Shown here: one piece after another, positions 1 to 7,477 of the stretch
Layout: each line of letters starts with the position of its first letter
Numbering within the stretch: the first letter of the stretch is position 1
NCBI RefSeq assembly: GCF_002811985.1
Contig: NZ_NPDU01000063.1
Coordinates: 1 to 8,825 of the forward strand
Direction: 5' to 3'
Source: Leptospira adleri
GTDB lineage: Bacteria; Spirochaetota; Leptospiria; Leptospirales; Leptospiraceae
Length of the DNA stretch: 8,825 bases
Made by a program: the position numbers and the translations under genes
Notes under the pieces: generated by a model
What the model saw: the letters and a program-made list of their open reading frames with translations, nothing else
Database searches by the model: none
What the model was told of the DNA's origin: nothing

Positions 1-32
1 GGGATCCTTCCCTGATTACTTTTTTTAGACTC

Positions 33-638
33 TTAAAGAGCTTCTGCGGTCAGCTTCGCTTCCAATTCGTTTAACGTTTTGGTCTCGATCACCTTTGTGG
101 ATTTTAACTTTCCTTGTTCCGCCATTTTAAGAATTGTCTTCGAACCGATCGTTTCAGCGCTCACCGCGATTTCTTCCAGCTTTCCGTCTTTTTCCACGAA
201 AAACTTACCGGGTTCCGAACGAAGAGTCGAAAGAAATTGTGTTTTTCCTTCCTTTTCAACCTGAAGATCCAGTCTGCTTCCGAAATTGGAATAGGTTAAA
301 GTCAGTTTCTCTCCTTGGTCTTCGAAAGTTTTAACATACTTTCCATCCTTATCATATTCATTGTAACCCACAGGGTTGCTTCCGGACCAGAATTCGATTA
401 AGTTAAAAAGAATGATGTCAAAGAAAAATCCGACTGCGTAAAGGATGCTGAAAGGGAAATACATAACGAGAGTTTTGACGATCTTTGCGAGTAGGCCGCT
501 TCCGATATTGAATCCTTCGTTCACGTCATATACTTTCTTAACGATCGCAAATTTACCGAAACAATTTGCTAATGAAAGCAGAGTGATCATTGGAATGAGG
601 AAAACGACGAGAGACTTACGAAACTTATTTTGTTGCAT
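33..638 (-). CDS. DUF3332 family lipoprotein
   Basis: A 201-residue protein of unknown function. The N-terminus has basic residues (K5, R7, K8), a hydrophobic stretch and the lipobox-like sequence LSLANC with Cys26, so export and lipid attachment by signal peptidase II are likely; Asn just before the Cys fits the loose spirochaetal lipobox. A second hydrophobic stretch around residues 50-78 ends in IEFWSGSNPVG, which resembles the conserved IEFWTGxNP core of DUF3332 proteins. The rest is a charged, beta-rich domain. The frame is open to 698, but the ATG at 638 is preferred: AAGGAG lies 9 bases upstream and a start there puts the signal peptide at the terminus. It is divergent from the acyltransferase gene. 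Family assignment is from recalled motif similarity; molecular role unknown. Confidence 0.85.
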   Translation of the reverse strand: MQQNKFRKSLVVFLIPMITLLSLANCFGKFAIVKKVYDVNEGFNIGSGLLAKIVKTLVMYFPFSILYAVGFFFDIILFNLIEFWSGSNPVGYNEYDKDGKYVKTFEDQGEKLTLTYSNFGSRLDLQVEKEGKTQFLSTLRSEPGKFFVEKDGKLEEIAVSAETIGSKTILKMAEQGKLKSTKVIETKTLNELEAKLTAEAL

Positions 639-647
639 GAAAAACAA

Positions 648-653
648 CTCCTT
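648..653 (-). promoter_or_regulatory. Shine-Dalgarno site fixing the lipoprotein start
   Basis: The minus strand reads AAGGAG nine bases before the ATG at 638. This supports the internal start over the longer frame beginning at 698, which would add 20 residues ahead of the signal peptide. Confidence 0.7.
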
Positions 654-767
654 GGTCAGATTTCTGAGAATTGAATCCTTGAAGCGAAATTTATGCAAGA
701 TTTTTCTTTTTTAAAAGGGAGAATTTCGAGACTGAGAAGAAAAGAGAAGCAATCATAATTCCTTGAC

Positions 768-782
768 CGGATCTACGATCCG
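768..782. promoter_or_regulatory. Inverted repeat upstream of the MBOAT gene
   Basis: CGGATC-TAC-GATCCG is a perfect 6-base inverted repeat in the 176-base divergent intergenic region. It begins directly after TTGAC (763-767), which could be part of a -35 box, although no convincing -10 box was found downstream. It could be an operator for either divergent gene; this is inference from position and symmetry only. Confidence 0.3.
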
Positions 783-814
783 AAAAACATGAGAGGAACA
801 TCGGGAGTAGAAGT

Positions 815-2269
<1,455 letters not shown>

Positions 2270-2354
2270 TTGTTTAGAATCCGACTTCGCCTAACAAAAC
2301 CTCTTCGTTTACAACGTAGTTCGCCAAATTGCCATTCAATTATCGAAGAATTTT

Positions 2355-2388
2355 GGAATGAAAATCCTTCTGGACAAACATTCATTCC
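2355..2388 (+). promoter_or_regulatory. Hairpin in the leader of the PilZ-like gene
   Basis: GGAATGAA (2355-2362) and TTCATTCC (2381-2388) are perfect 8-base complementary arms with an 18-base loop, ending 18 bases before the PilZ-like ATG. No U tract follows, so it is not an obvious terminator of the MBOAT transcript. It may shape translation or mRNA stability; role inferred. Confidence 0.35.
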
Positions 2389-2406
2389 GCTGTAACTCTG
2401 ATCTGG

Positions 2407-2766
2407 ATGTCCGGAAACTCCGATCAACAACCGAGAAGTCACCGATATTATCCGGGCGTCTATGCGGACTATATCATACAAATCGAATTCGGTTTAATAA
2501 CGCTTCACGCAAAGCTCGGAAATATTTCGGAAACGGGCATTTGTCTGATTTTTAACGGAGAGGATCTGGAACCAACGGAACCGGTTTACGGATCGGTCAT
2601 AGAAAAGAAAACAGCGAGACGTCTCGAATTCGAGGGAGATATCGTCTGGTCCGGAGAGGAGACGATCGACCATAAATTAAGATACGTTTACGGACTTCGC
2701 TTCCGAGTGCCCATGATCCTGACGGAAACTCTGGTTCTGATCAATCTCTCTTTACAGGATCCTTAA
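2407..2766 (+). CDS. Small PilZ-like domain protein, degenerate c-di-GMP motif
   Basis: A 119-residue cytoplasmic protein that appears to be a stand-alone PilZ domain, the fold that commonly binds cyclic di-GMP. The pattern fits in order: a basic N-terminal segment R10-S-H-R13-Y-Y-P-G17, a beta strand region, the loop N39-I-S-E-T-G44 matching (D/N)xSxxG, and a C-terminal strand VYGLRFR (94-100), like the usual YGVRF. The RxxxR ligand motif is incomplete: the position of the second Arg is Gly17. Ligand binding may be lost or altered. The ATG at 2407 is the only good start after an in-frame stop at 2359-2361, but no clear Shine-Dalgarno precedes it. It follows the acyltransferase gene on the same strand by 137 bases, so a regulatory link is possible but unproven. 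Confidence 0.7.
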   Translation: MSGNSDQQPRSHRYYPGVYADYIIQIEFGLITLHAKLGNISETGICLIFNGEDLEPTEPVYGSVIEKKTARRLEFEGDIVWSGEETIDHKLRYVYGLRFRVPMILTETLVLINLSLQDP

Positions 2767-2839
2767 ACCATTCTTCTTTCCTCCATTTTTCCGGATTGCC
2801 ATATCCGCTTACTTAAGGATTCTTGAATCCAGGATTCAA
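2759..2839. promoter_or_regulatory. Cluster of GGAT/ATCC palindromes before the sigma gene
   Basis: The interval between the PilZ-like stop and the sigma start holds nested symmetry. ATCCTTAA (2759-2766) matches inverted TTAAGGAT (2813-2820). CGGAT-(6)-ATCCG spans 2792-2807. GGATTC-TT-GAATCC (2817-2830) overlaps the 17-base palindrome TTGAATCCAGGATTCAA (2823-2839). The last lies 11 bases before the sigma ATG, where a ribosome site would be expected, and no good Shine-Dalgarno is seen. It could be an operator or an mRNA structure controlling the sigma operon. Confidence 0.4.
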
Positions 2840-2850
2840 CTTCTACAAGC

Positions 2851-3453
<603 letters not shown>

Positions 3454-3459
3454 AAAAAG

Positions 3460-4017
3460 ATGAAACGTTTACATTCAAAATTCAAGGTTCCGCTCTTTCT
3501 CAGGAAAGAGGATGGGGACCTACTTAAGATCGAGAATTCTCTCGTAAAGACGATGTCCGAACTCCGAAACAAAGAACTCAGTTCGATTATGCTGAGTGAA
3601 GAATTCTCCCTCCGATTGAAAAACCAACTCCAACAAATACAACCCGAACCCGAAAAAGGATGGGAGAAATTCCGAGAAGGCGTTCTTTCCAATCGCGGTT
3701 TACAGCTTTCCTTTTCGGCCGCTCTTGCGCTGGCGATCGTATTCGTTTCTTACAATCGTTTTCAGTCTCCTTCTTCGCCCAATTTAATGGAAAGATCAGG
3801 AACCGTTTTCGGTCAGAATGAATCCGCAAATTTCAAGGACATTCCTTCTTCCGGTTCTTTTCAAGCGGAACTGGATGCCGATCTGCTCAAACAAATTCCG
3901 GCGAATGCGGAAGCAAAAAAGACCTTAGATTCTCTTCGGAAATATTTTTCCGAAAAGGGTGATCTGAGAACTGCCGAAGAATTGAACAAAATATTAGAAA
4001 TGACCCAAGGAAAATAA
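3460..4017 (+). CDS. Single-pass membrane protein, probable anti-sigma partner
   Basis: A 185-residue protein not recognised by name. The N-terminal 75 or so residues are charged and helical, with LSEEFSLRLKNQLQQ (45-59), a pattern often seen ahead of the membrane segment in anti-sigma-like proteins. One transmembrane helix lies at about 81-98 (LQLSFSAALALAIVFVSY). The C-terminal part holds a Ser/Pro/Asn-rich stretch and then a helical tail (about 136-183). No signal peptidase motif is evident, so N-in/C-out topology is inferred. It sits six bases after the sigma gene, so co-transcription and probably translational coupling are likely. It has no cysteine at all, so it cannot carry the HxxxCxxC zinc-binding anti-sigma motif. 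The role rests on context; it could instead be an unrelated periplasmic-facing protein. Confidence 0.75.
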   Translation: MKRLHSKFKVPLFLRKEDGDLLKIENSLVKTMSELRNKELSSIMLSEEFSLRLKNQLQQIQPEPEKGWEKFREGVLSNRGLQLSFSAALALAIVFVSYNRFQSPSSPNLMERSGTVFGQNESANFKDIPSSGSFQAELDADLLKQIPANAEAKKTLDSLRKYFSEKGDLRTAEELNKILEMTQGK

Positions 4018-4049
4018 TCCCCGTTTTCCTATTTCTTCTCCTTTTGATG

Positions 4050-4085
4050 GAATTTGCCGTTCTTTTTACAGCGGCAAATTCTTTC
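4050..4085 (+). terminator. Hairpin terminator after the sigma/anti-sigma operon
   Basis: GAATTTGCCG (4050-4059) and CGGCAAATTC (4072-4081) form a perfect 10-base stem, extendable by a U-G pair, with a loop of about 10 bases rich in T. A short TTT follows the stem on the plus strand. It lies 32 bases after the anti-sigma stop. The U tract is short, so termination may be partial. Confidence 0.55.
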
Positions 4086-4176
4086 CAAACTTCCCTTTGA
4101 ATCGATTTTAGCTTTTAAGAATCCGAAAGACTTCTTATTTTAAAAGTCTGCGGTGAACGTCGTTGATTTAAGAATC

Positions 4177-4200
4177 TTTTTGAAAAGTAGGAACTCATAC
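4177..4200 (+). repeat. GTAGGAACTCATAC repeat, copy 1
   Basis: The core GTAGGAACTCATAC lies at 4187-4200, preceded by TTTTTGAAAA. The same 24-base unit recurs at 4370-4393 with two differences. Related cores occur at 4266-4279 and, inverted, at 8454-8468 and 8523-8537. Confidence 0.6.
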
Positions 4201-4265
4201 ATCTACCGAAAAATTTTGATTCCGGAAGAATCCATTGAAAGACGGAACTGGATCTGAATCCCGAT

Positions 4266-4279
4266 GTAGGAACTCACAC
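4266..4279 (+). repeat. GTAGGAACTCACAC repeat, copy 2
   Basis: The core GTAGGAACTCACAC differs from copy 1 at one base (C for T at position 12). It lacks the TTTTTGAAAA leader of copies 1 and 3 and is followed by TTTTCGG. Confidence 0.55.
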
Positions 4280-4369
4280 TTTTCGGTGCATTCTTCTGAT
4301 CTCAAAAAGGCGTTTCCAAAGGCTCTGGTCGCCGATTAACGGCTCACACAGATTGATCGGTCGTCCCGA

Positions 4370-4393
4370 TTTTTGAAAAGTAAGAACTCACAC
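4370..4393 (+). repeat. GTAAGAACTCACAC repeat, copy 3
   Basis: The core GTAAGAACTCACAC lies at 4380-4393 with the TTTTTGAAAA leader, matching 22 of 24 bases of copy 1. Copies 1 to 3 are 79 and 114 bases apart, so they are interspersed rather than in strict tandem. Confidence 0.55.
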
Positions 4394-4452
4394 GATTCGG
4401 GTATTTCTATGGAGCTGGGCATTCGATTCTACCGACAAAGGAGATCCAAGAT

Positions 4453-4481
4453 AAAAAAATTGCAATCGGACTTAAAGTCCG
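4453..4481 (-). terminator. Possible terminator of the hpf-TPR transcript
   Basis: On the minus strand CGGACTTTAAGTCCG can fold into a 5-base stem with a 5-base loop (4481-4467), then after seven bases comes TTTTTTT (4459-4453). It lies about 100 bases beyond the TPR stop. The gap between stem and U tract is longer than usual, so this is a weak call. Confidence 0.3.
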
Positions 4482-4494
4482 TTTCCCGTAGGAT

Positions 4495-4510
4495 CGCGGA
4501 TCGATCCGCG
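4495..4510. repeat. Perfect 16-base palindrome
   Basis: CGCGGATCGATCCGCG is fully self-complementary with no spacer. It is GC-rich against an AT-rich surrounding and lies 72 bases downstream of the TPR stop. With no loop it suits a dimeric protein site better than a tight RNA hairpin, though on the minus strand it could join the hairpin at 4467-4481 in ending the transcript. Confidence 0.45.
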
Positions 4511-4582
4511 TAGATAAACGAATTCTTGAAAAAAAGATATAAAAGTCGCCCTAAGAATCGGAGGTCGAGAGGCGAGGAAGTT

Positions 4583-5524
4583 TTATCTCCGAATTCCATC
4601 CTGTCTTCTTTGGAAAAAACCGGGATCGACGAGATCCAAAATTCTCTTGGATTCCTGATAGATTTCGCTGTATTGCATCCCGCGACAAACGTCCAAAATC
4701 AAACACGCGTGTTGGAGAATTCTACAACGGATCTTAAAATCATAAAGATCCTTTCTGGAGTTCAAAGTGTCTTTCAGACGAATTAAATTTTTATAATATT
4801 CTAAGAGTTCTTTATCGGAATAATTTCTGGTTTCCTCGAAAATTCCCCTTTCGGCAAGGACGACGGGGAGCACTTCTTTGAGATCCGATTCTTCTTGGTA
4901 GGAGCTTTTTAGGGTTTCGATCCAAGTAAGAATCGGCTCGGCCTTGATTACGGAAAGCGGCGCCGCAGTCGGGTCTTTGAGAAAGGCTTCTCGAAACAAA
5001 ACGAGGGCCCTCCTTTCTTCTCCGGTCTGAAAAAGAGATTCGGCGCGAAGATAGAGAAACTCCGGAGAATTTCTTTCCACAGAAGAGGCGTAGTTCAAAA
5101 TTTCAAGGGCGTTTCTGTAATCCCGAAAGCGGATCAATTCCCGAATGAGTCCCAAAAGCGCCGAAGGATCCTGAAAGTGTAACCCTTCTCTTTGAACCGA
5201 AATTTTCAATTGATCCACGGCTTCCGAAAGAACCGATTCCGAAATACAACGAAACGAAGAAGTTCCGCTGAATTTTTTGAGTTCAAATGCGTTCTGAAAT
5301 TCCGAAAAATACTGAACGAGAAGATGACTTCTTTCTCTTCCTTCTTTTGCGTTGTGAATTCGATCCAGTCGATTGTCCCAATACGATGCAATGAAGAATC
5401 CGGCGATCACTTCCGGATGTTCGGGGTTTTCGTTTAAGAGAGAATCAAAATTCTTCTTTGCCTTTTCAAAATCTCCGTCGGAAAGATATTGATTCGCTTC
5501 TTCTAATTTTCGGGAAAAGGACAT
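4583..5524 (-). CDS. TPR-repeat protein downstream of hpf
   Basis: A 313-residue soluble, mostly helical protein without signal peptide or membrane segment. TPR-like helix pairs are visible at about residues 3-36 (EEANQYLSDGDFEKAKKNFDSLLNENPEHP region), 119-150 (DYRNALEILNYA) and 153-186 (FLYLRAESLFQTGEERRALVLFREAFLKDP), implying a protein-protein interaction scaffold. The C-terminal 110 residues are helical with four cysteines (267, 274, 280 and one at 93 in the middle region) and no recognised domain. The ATG at 5524 starts naturally ahead of the first TPR, but no Shine-Dalgarno is evident. It lies 71 bases after the hibernation factor gene on the same strand with a hairpin between them, so it is probably co-transcribed. 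Its partner is unknown. Confidence 0.82.
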   Translation of the reverse strand: MSFSRKLEEANQYLSDGDFEKAKKNFDSLLNENPEHPEVIAGFFIASYWDNRLDRIHNAKEGRERSHLLVQYFSEFQNAFELKKFSGTSSFRCISESVLSEAVDQLKISVQREGLHFQDPSALLGLIRELIRFRDYRNALEILNYASSVERNSPEFLYLRAESLFQTGEERRALVLFREAFLKDPTAAPLSVIKAEPILTWIETLKSSYQEESDLKEVLPVVLAERGIFEETRNYSDKELLEYYKNLIRLKDTLNSRKDLYDFKIRCRILQHACLILDVCRGMQYSEIYQESKRILDLVDPGFFQRRQDGIRR

Positions 5525-5548
5525 TGAGAATTATTCTTTGGATTGGAA

Positions 5549-5569
5549 TCCGGCGGAAAATCCACCGGA
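5549..5569 (-). promoter_or_regulatory. Intercistronic hairpin between hpf and the TPR gene
   Basis: The minus-strand RNA reads UCCGGUGG-AUUUU-CCGCCGGA: an 8-base stem with one U-G wobble and a 5-base loop. The plus-strand version has a C/A mismatch at that position, so the structure favours the minus-strand transcript. It sits 26 bases after the hpf stop and 24 bases before the TPR start. No U tract follows, so it looks more like an attenuator, processing or stability element than a full terminator. Confidence 0.45.
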
Positions 5570-5595
5570 TGAATGCGGCAACTTTCGGAATCGAA

Positions 5596-5883
5596 TCAGT
5601 GAGTGGCTTTCTTATCGTGATGTTTGCTGACTTGTTTTACGATCTTATCTTCCAAACCGTCGATGCAAGCGTAGATGTCTTTGTTGGAATTTTGCGCGTT
5701 GAATTTGTTTCCGTCTCCGTGCAGATTCAGATTCGCAGTTACCTCTCCATGAATCATTTCGAAAGAAATTTCGAACGATTGAACGGAGTGGAGATATTTT
5801 GAAACGCGGTCCAATTTGCTGTCTGCATATTCTTCGGCTGCTTTCGAATGATCTACATTCTTCCAATTATAATTTATTTTCAT
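5596..5883 (-). CDS. hpf: Ribosome hibernation promoting factor, short form
   Basis: A 95-residue S30AE/RaiA-family protein. Members bind the decoding region of the 30S subunit and inactivate or dimerise ribosomes when growth slows. The family pattern is visible: N-terminal strand MKINYNWKNVDHSKAAEEYADSKLDRVSKY, central strands SFEISFEMIHGEVTANLNLHGDGNKFNAQ, and the signature NSNKDIYACIDGLEDKIVKQVSKHHDK (65-91), equivalent to the usual D(I/M)YAAIDxxxDKLxxQxxKxKxK. At 95 residues it is the short type, lacking the C-terminal dimerisation domain of long HPF. The ATG at 5883 has GGAG six bases upstream. A candidate promoter lies about 80 bases upstream, and a TPR gene follows downstream. RaiA (YfiA) versus HPF cannot be settled by eye. 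Confidence 0.9.
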   Translation of the reverse strand: MKINYNWKNVDHSKAAEEYADSKLDRVSKYLHSVQSFEISFEMIHGEVTANLNLHGDGNKFNAQNSNKDIYACIDGLEDKIVKQVSKHHDKKATH

Positions 5884-5963
5884 AGGCTGCTCCGAATTAT
5901 TTTTTTGATCCGGACCAATTTAGACGAAGAGAGGAGTCAGAAAACGCCAAGATCCGGAATTTC

Positions 5964-5991
5964 AGATTAGTCTTGAAAGGAGAAGAGTCAA
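5964..5991 (-). promoter_or_regulatory. Candidate promoter for hpf
   Basis: On the minus strand TTGACT (5991-5986) is followed after 16 bases by TAATCT (5969-5964). The -35 box matches five of six consensus bases, the -10 box only about three. It lies just beyond the terminator of the preceding gene and would give a leader of about 75 bases, which carries two direct copies of TCCGGATC (5958-5951 and 5914-5907). Confidence 0.4.
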
Positions 5992-5994
5992 ATC

Positions 5995-6021
5995 AAAAAA
6001 AATCCCGCCCTTTCGGGCGGG
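5995..6021 (-). terminator. Rho-independent terminator of the exported TPR gene
   Basis: The minus strand reads CCCGCCC-GAAA-GGGCGGG (6021-6004), a perfect 7-base GC stem with a GNRA-type tetraloop, followed by A and eight T residues (6002-5995). It lies about 55 bases after the stop at 6076 and separates that gene from hpf. Confidence 0.9.
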
Positions 6022-6075
6022 CCAAGTCAGTTAGAACTAGAGATGGGATGAATTAATGGGCTCAAGTTACTTGAG

Positions 6076-6525
6076 TTATTGCGCGTTCGCAACGTTCTCC
6101 ATGTGGATCGAACAAGCTTCTTGGTATTTTTTATATGCTTCTTCTTCCGCATTGAGGGCCGCGTCGATATCCCCGATTTTTTGATAAATTGAAATTACGT
6201 TCTTAATGTTCTCGAGAGCTTGACAGGATTTTCCTTGGCGAAACTCGGAGATGGATTTGAGATAAAGAACCAGAGCGTATCCTGAAGATTCTCTTTCTCC
6301 TATTTTTTCGCGAACCGTAAGAGATTTGTTATAGAGTTCAATGGCAGAGTTATAATCTCTTACCTTTTGTTTGAGACTTCCTAGGGCGCTCAACTTGTTT
6401 GCGAGCTGGATTTCGTTTTCCGGTGTAAACTTAATAAGCTCTTCCTCGACCTTTTGAGCCTCTGGCATCGCATAAAGTCCAGTAAAAATGCTAAAAAAGA
6501 GAGCAACTGTTATAAACTTGTTCAT
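6076..6525 (-). CDS. Exported TPR-repeat protein
   Basis: A 149-residue protein with a short signal peptide, [19 protein letters not shown], and probable cleavage near residue 19, so it is likely periplasmic or surface-associated. The mature part is helical with TPR-like units at about 40-73 ([31 protein letters not shown]) and 80-117 ([37 protein letters not shown]), the latter style resembling kinesin-light-chain-type TPRs. Only two cysteines remain (101, 138), which could form a disulfide. The frame is open to 6654, but the ATG at 6525 is preferred: AGGGG lies seven bases upstream, the signal peptide becomes N-terminal, and the longer version would overlap rnpB and its promoter. A perfect CTCAAG-TTA-CTTGAG palindrome (6061-6075) abuts the stop. 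Function unknown. Confidence 0.82.
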   Translation of the reverse strand: MNKFITVALFFSIFTGLYAMPEAQKVEEELIKFTPENEIQLANKLSALGSLKQKVRDYNSAIELYNKSLTVREKIGERESSGYALVLYLKSISEFRQGKSCQALENIKNVISIYQKIGDIDAALNAEEEAYKKYQEACSIHMENVANAQ

Positions 6526-6532
6526 CTTATCA

Positions 6533-6537
6533 CCCCT
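6533..6537 (-). promoter_or_regulatory. Shine-Dalgarno site fixing the exported TPR start
   Basis: AGGGG on the minus strand lies seven bases before the ATG at 6525 and, with the signal peptide, decides the start against the longer open frame. Confidence 0.65.
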
Positions 6538-6549
6538 AAATCCGTCTTC

Positions 6550-6577
6550 TGTATAATATATGCAAGGGCCGTGCCAA
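6550..6577 (-). promoter_or_regulatory. Promoter of the exported TPR gene
   Basis: The minus strand has TTGGCA (6577-6572), 16 bases, then TATACA (6555-6550), inside the AT-rich run TATATTATACA. The -35 box matches five of six consensus bases. Transcription would begin about 20 bases before the start codon. Confidence 0.55.
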
Positions 6578-6618
6578 TTTTTAACGAGAATCTCAGATTC
6601 TTTCTTTTTTTTCTGGTT

Positions 6619-6646
6619 TTGAGGAAGGCTTCTAAAATTGTCTAAT
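6619..6646 (+). promoter_or_regulatory. Promoter of rnpB
   Basis: TTGAGG (6619-6624), a 16-base spacer and TCTAAT (6641-6646) form a sigma-70-type promoter placed so that transcription would begin at about 6651-6654, the 5' end of the P1 helix. It is divergent from the exported TPR promoter. Confidence 0.65.
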
Positions 6647-6650
6647 CCAA

Positions 6651-7046
<396 letters not shown>

Positions 7047-7074
7047 CCAGAAATACATCGAATCAAGAATGAAA

Positions 7075-7113
7075 CTTCTCCCCTTCAATTTTGAAGTTTT
7101 CCGAAGGGAGAAG
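7075..7113 (+). terminator. Hairpin downstream of rnpB, weak terminator candidate
   Basis: CTTCTCCCCTTC (7075-7086) pairs with GAAGGGAGAAG (7103-7113) with one bulged C. An alternative inner palindrome CTTCAATTTTGAAG lies at 7083-7096. It sits 29 bases after the RNase P RNA, but no U tract follows, so it may be a 3' processing or stability element rather than an intrinsic terminator. Confidence 0.4.
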
Positions 7114-7189
7114 AATGCGACAGATTGATTGTCTCTTTGAAGCGAAATGCAAAATTTCAGAAGATGAACCGTCGTGTTCGAATGGATTA

Positions 7190-7350
7190 GAGTTTGAATT
7201 TTGCTGTTTATGCGCCCTTCGTGTAAATTGAGTGGGAGTGAGTGGTTGGCAGAGTTTGAGTTTTGCTGTTTATGCGCCCTTCGTGTAAATTGCGCTGTTT
7301 GGTCTTTTGAGGTTAGAGTTTTGTTGTTTATACGAACTTCGCATAAAGTC
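7190..7350. repeat. Three imperfect tandem repeats of about 60 bases
   Basis: Copies begin near 7190, 7252 and 7309. Copies 1 and 2 share GAGTTTGA(A/G) and then an almost identical 30-base run through TTTATGCGCCCTTCGTGTAAATTG; spacing is 62 bases. Copy 3 is 58 bases further on and diverged. Its core (7327-7347) is nearly palindromic: TTTAT-A-CGAA and TTCG-C-ATAAA around C7337, with one mismatched pair. The region from 7047 to 7477 holds no convincing gene. The layout resembles a small variable-number repeat; function unknown. Confidence 0.7.
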
Positions 7351-7437
7351 GTCGGCGGGTTCAATTTCGAGCAAACGAATTTTTTCATTTGAGGGACTTT
7401 TTCGTAAGATTTCCAAATTTAAAGAATATTAAAAAAT

Positions 7438-7443
7438 TATAAT
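7438..7443 (+). promoter_or_regulatory. Possible -10 box for the thioesterase gene
   Basis: A perfect TATAAT in an AT-rich stretch lies 35 bases before the TTG candidate start and 74 bases before the ATG candidate. No good -35 hexamer stands at the right distance, so the call is weak. Confidence 0.35.
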
Positions 7444-7477
7444 GAATCTGTTTGGGATCCACTGAATTCAAAGAAGT

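Larger units (their letters stand above)
4018..4582. other. 565-base intergenic region without a gene
   Basis: This lies between the convergent sigma operon and the minus-strand TPR gene. No open frame here looks coding. It contains a hairpin terminator at its left end, a 10-base direct repeat TTTAAGAATC (4114-4123 and 4167-4176), three copies of a GTAGGAACTCAYAC motif, a GATTC-(5)-GAATC inverted repeat (4218-4232), and two perfect palindromes at 4467-4481 and 4495-4510. Confidence 0.6.

Noticed and set aside
2358..2555. Alternative plus-strand frame starting with ATG at 2358
   Set aside because: It is out of frame with the PilZ-like gene and has no family resemblance; its ATG lies inside a hairpin arm.
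4177..4393. CRISPR array formed by the GTAGGAACTC repeats
   Set aside because: Copies are few, unevenly spaced (79 and 114 bases), short and degenerate, with no cas genes nearby.
4526..4786. Plus-strand frame of 86 codons at the end of the TPR gene
   Set aside because: It is mostly antisense to a clear TPR coding region and has no protein-like features or ribosome site.
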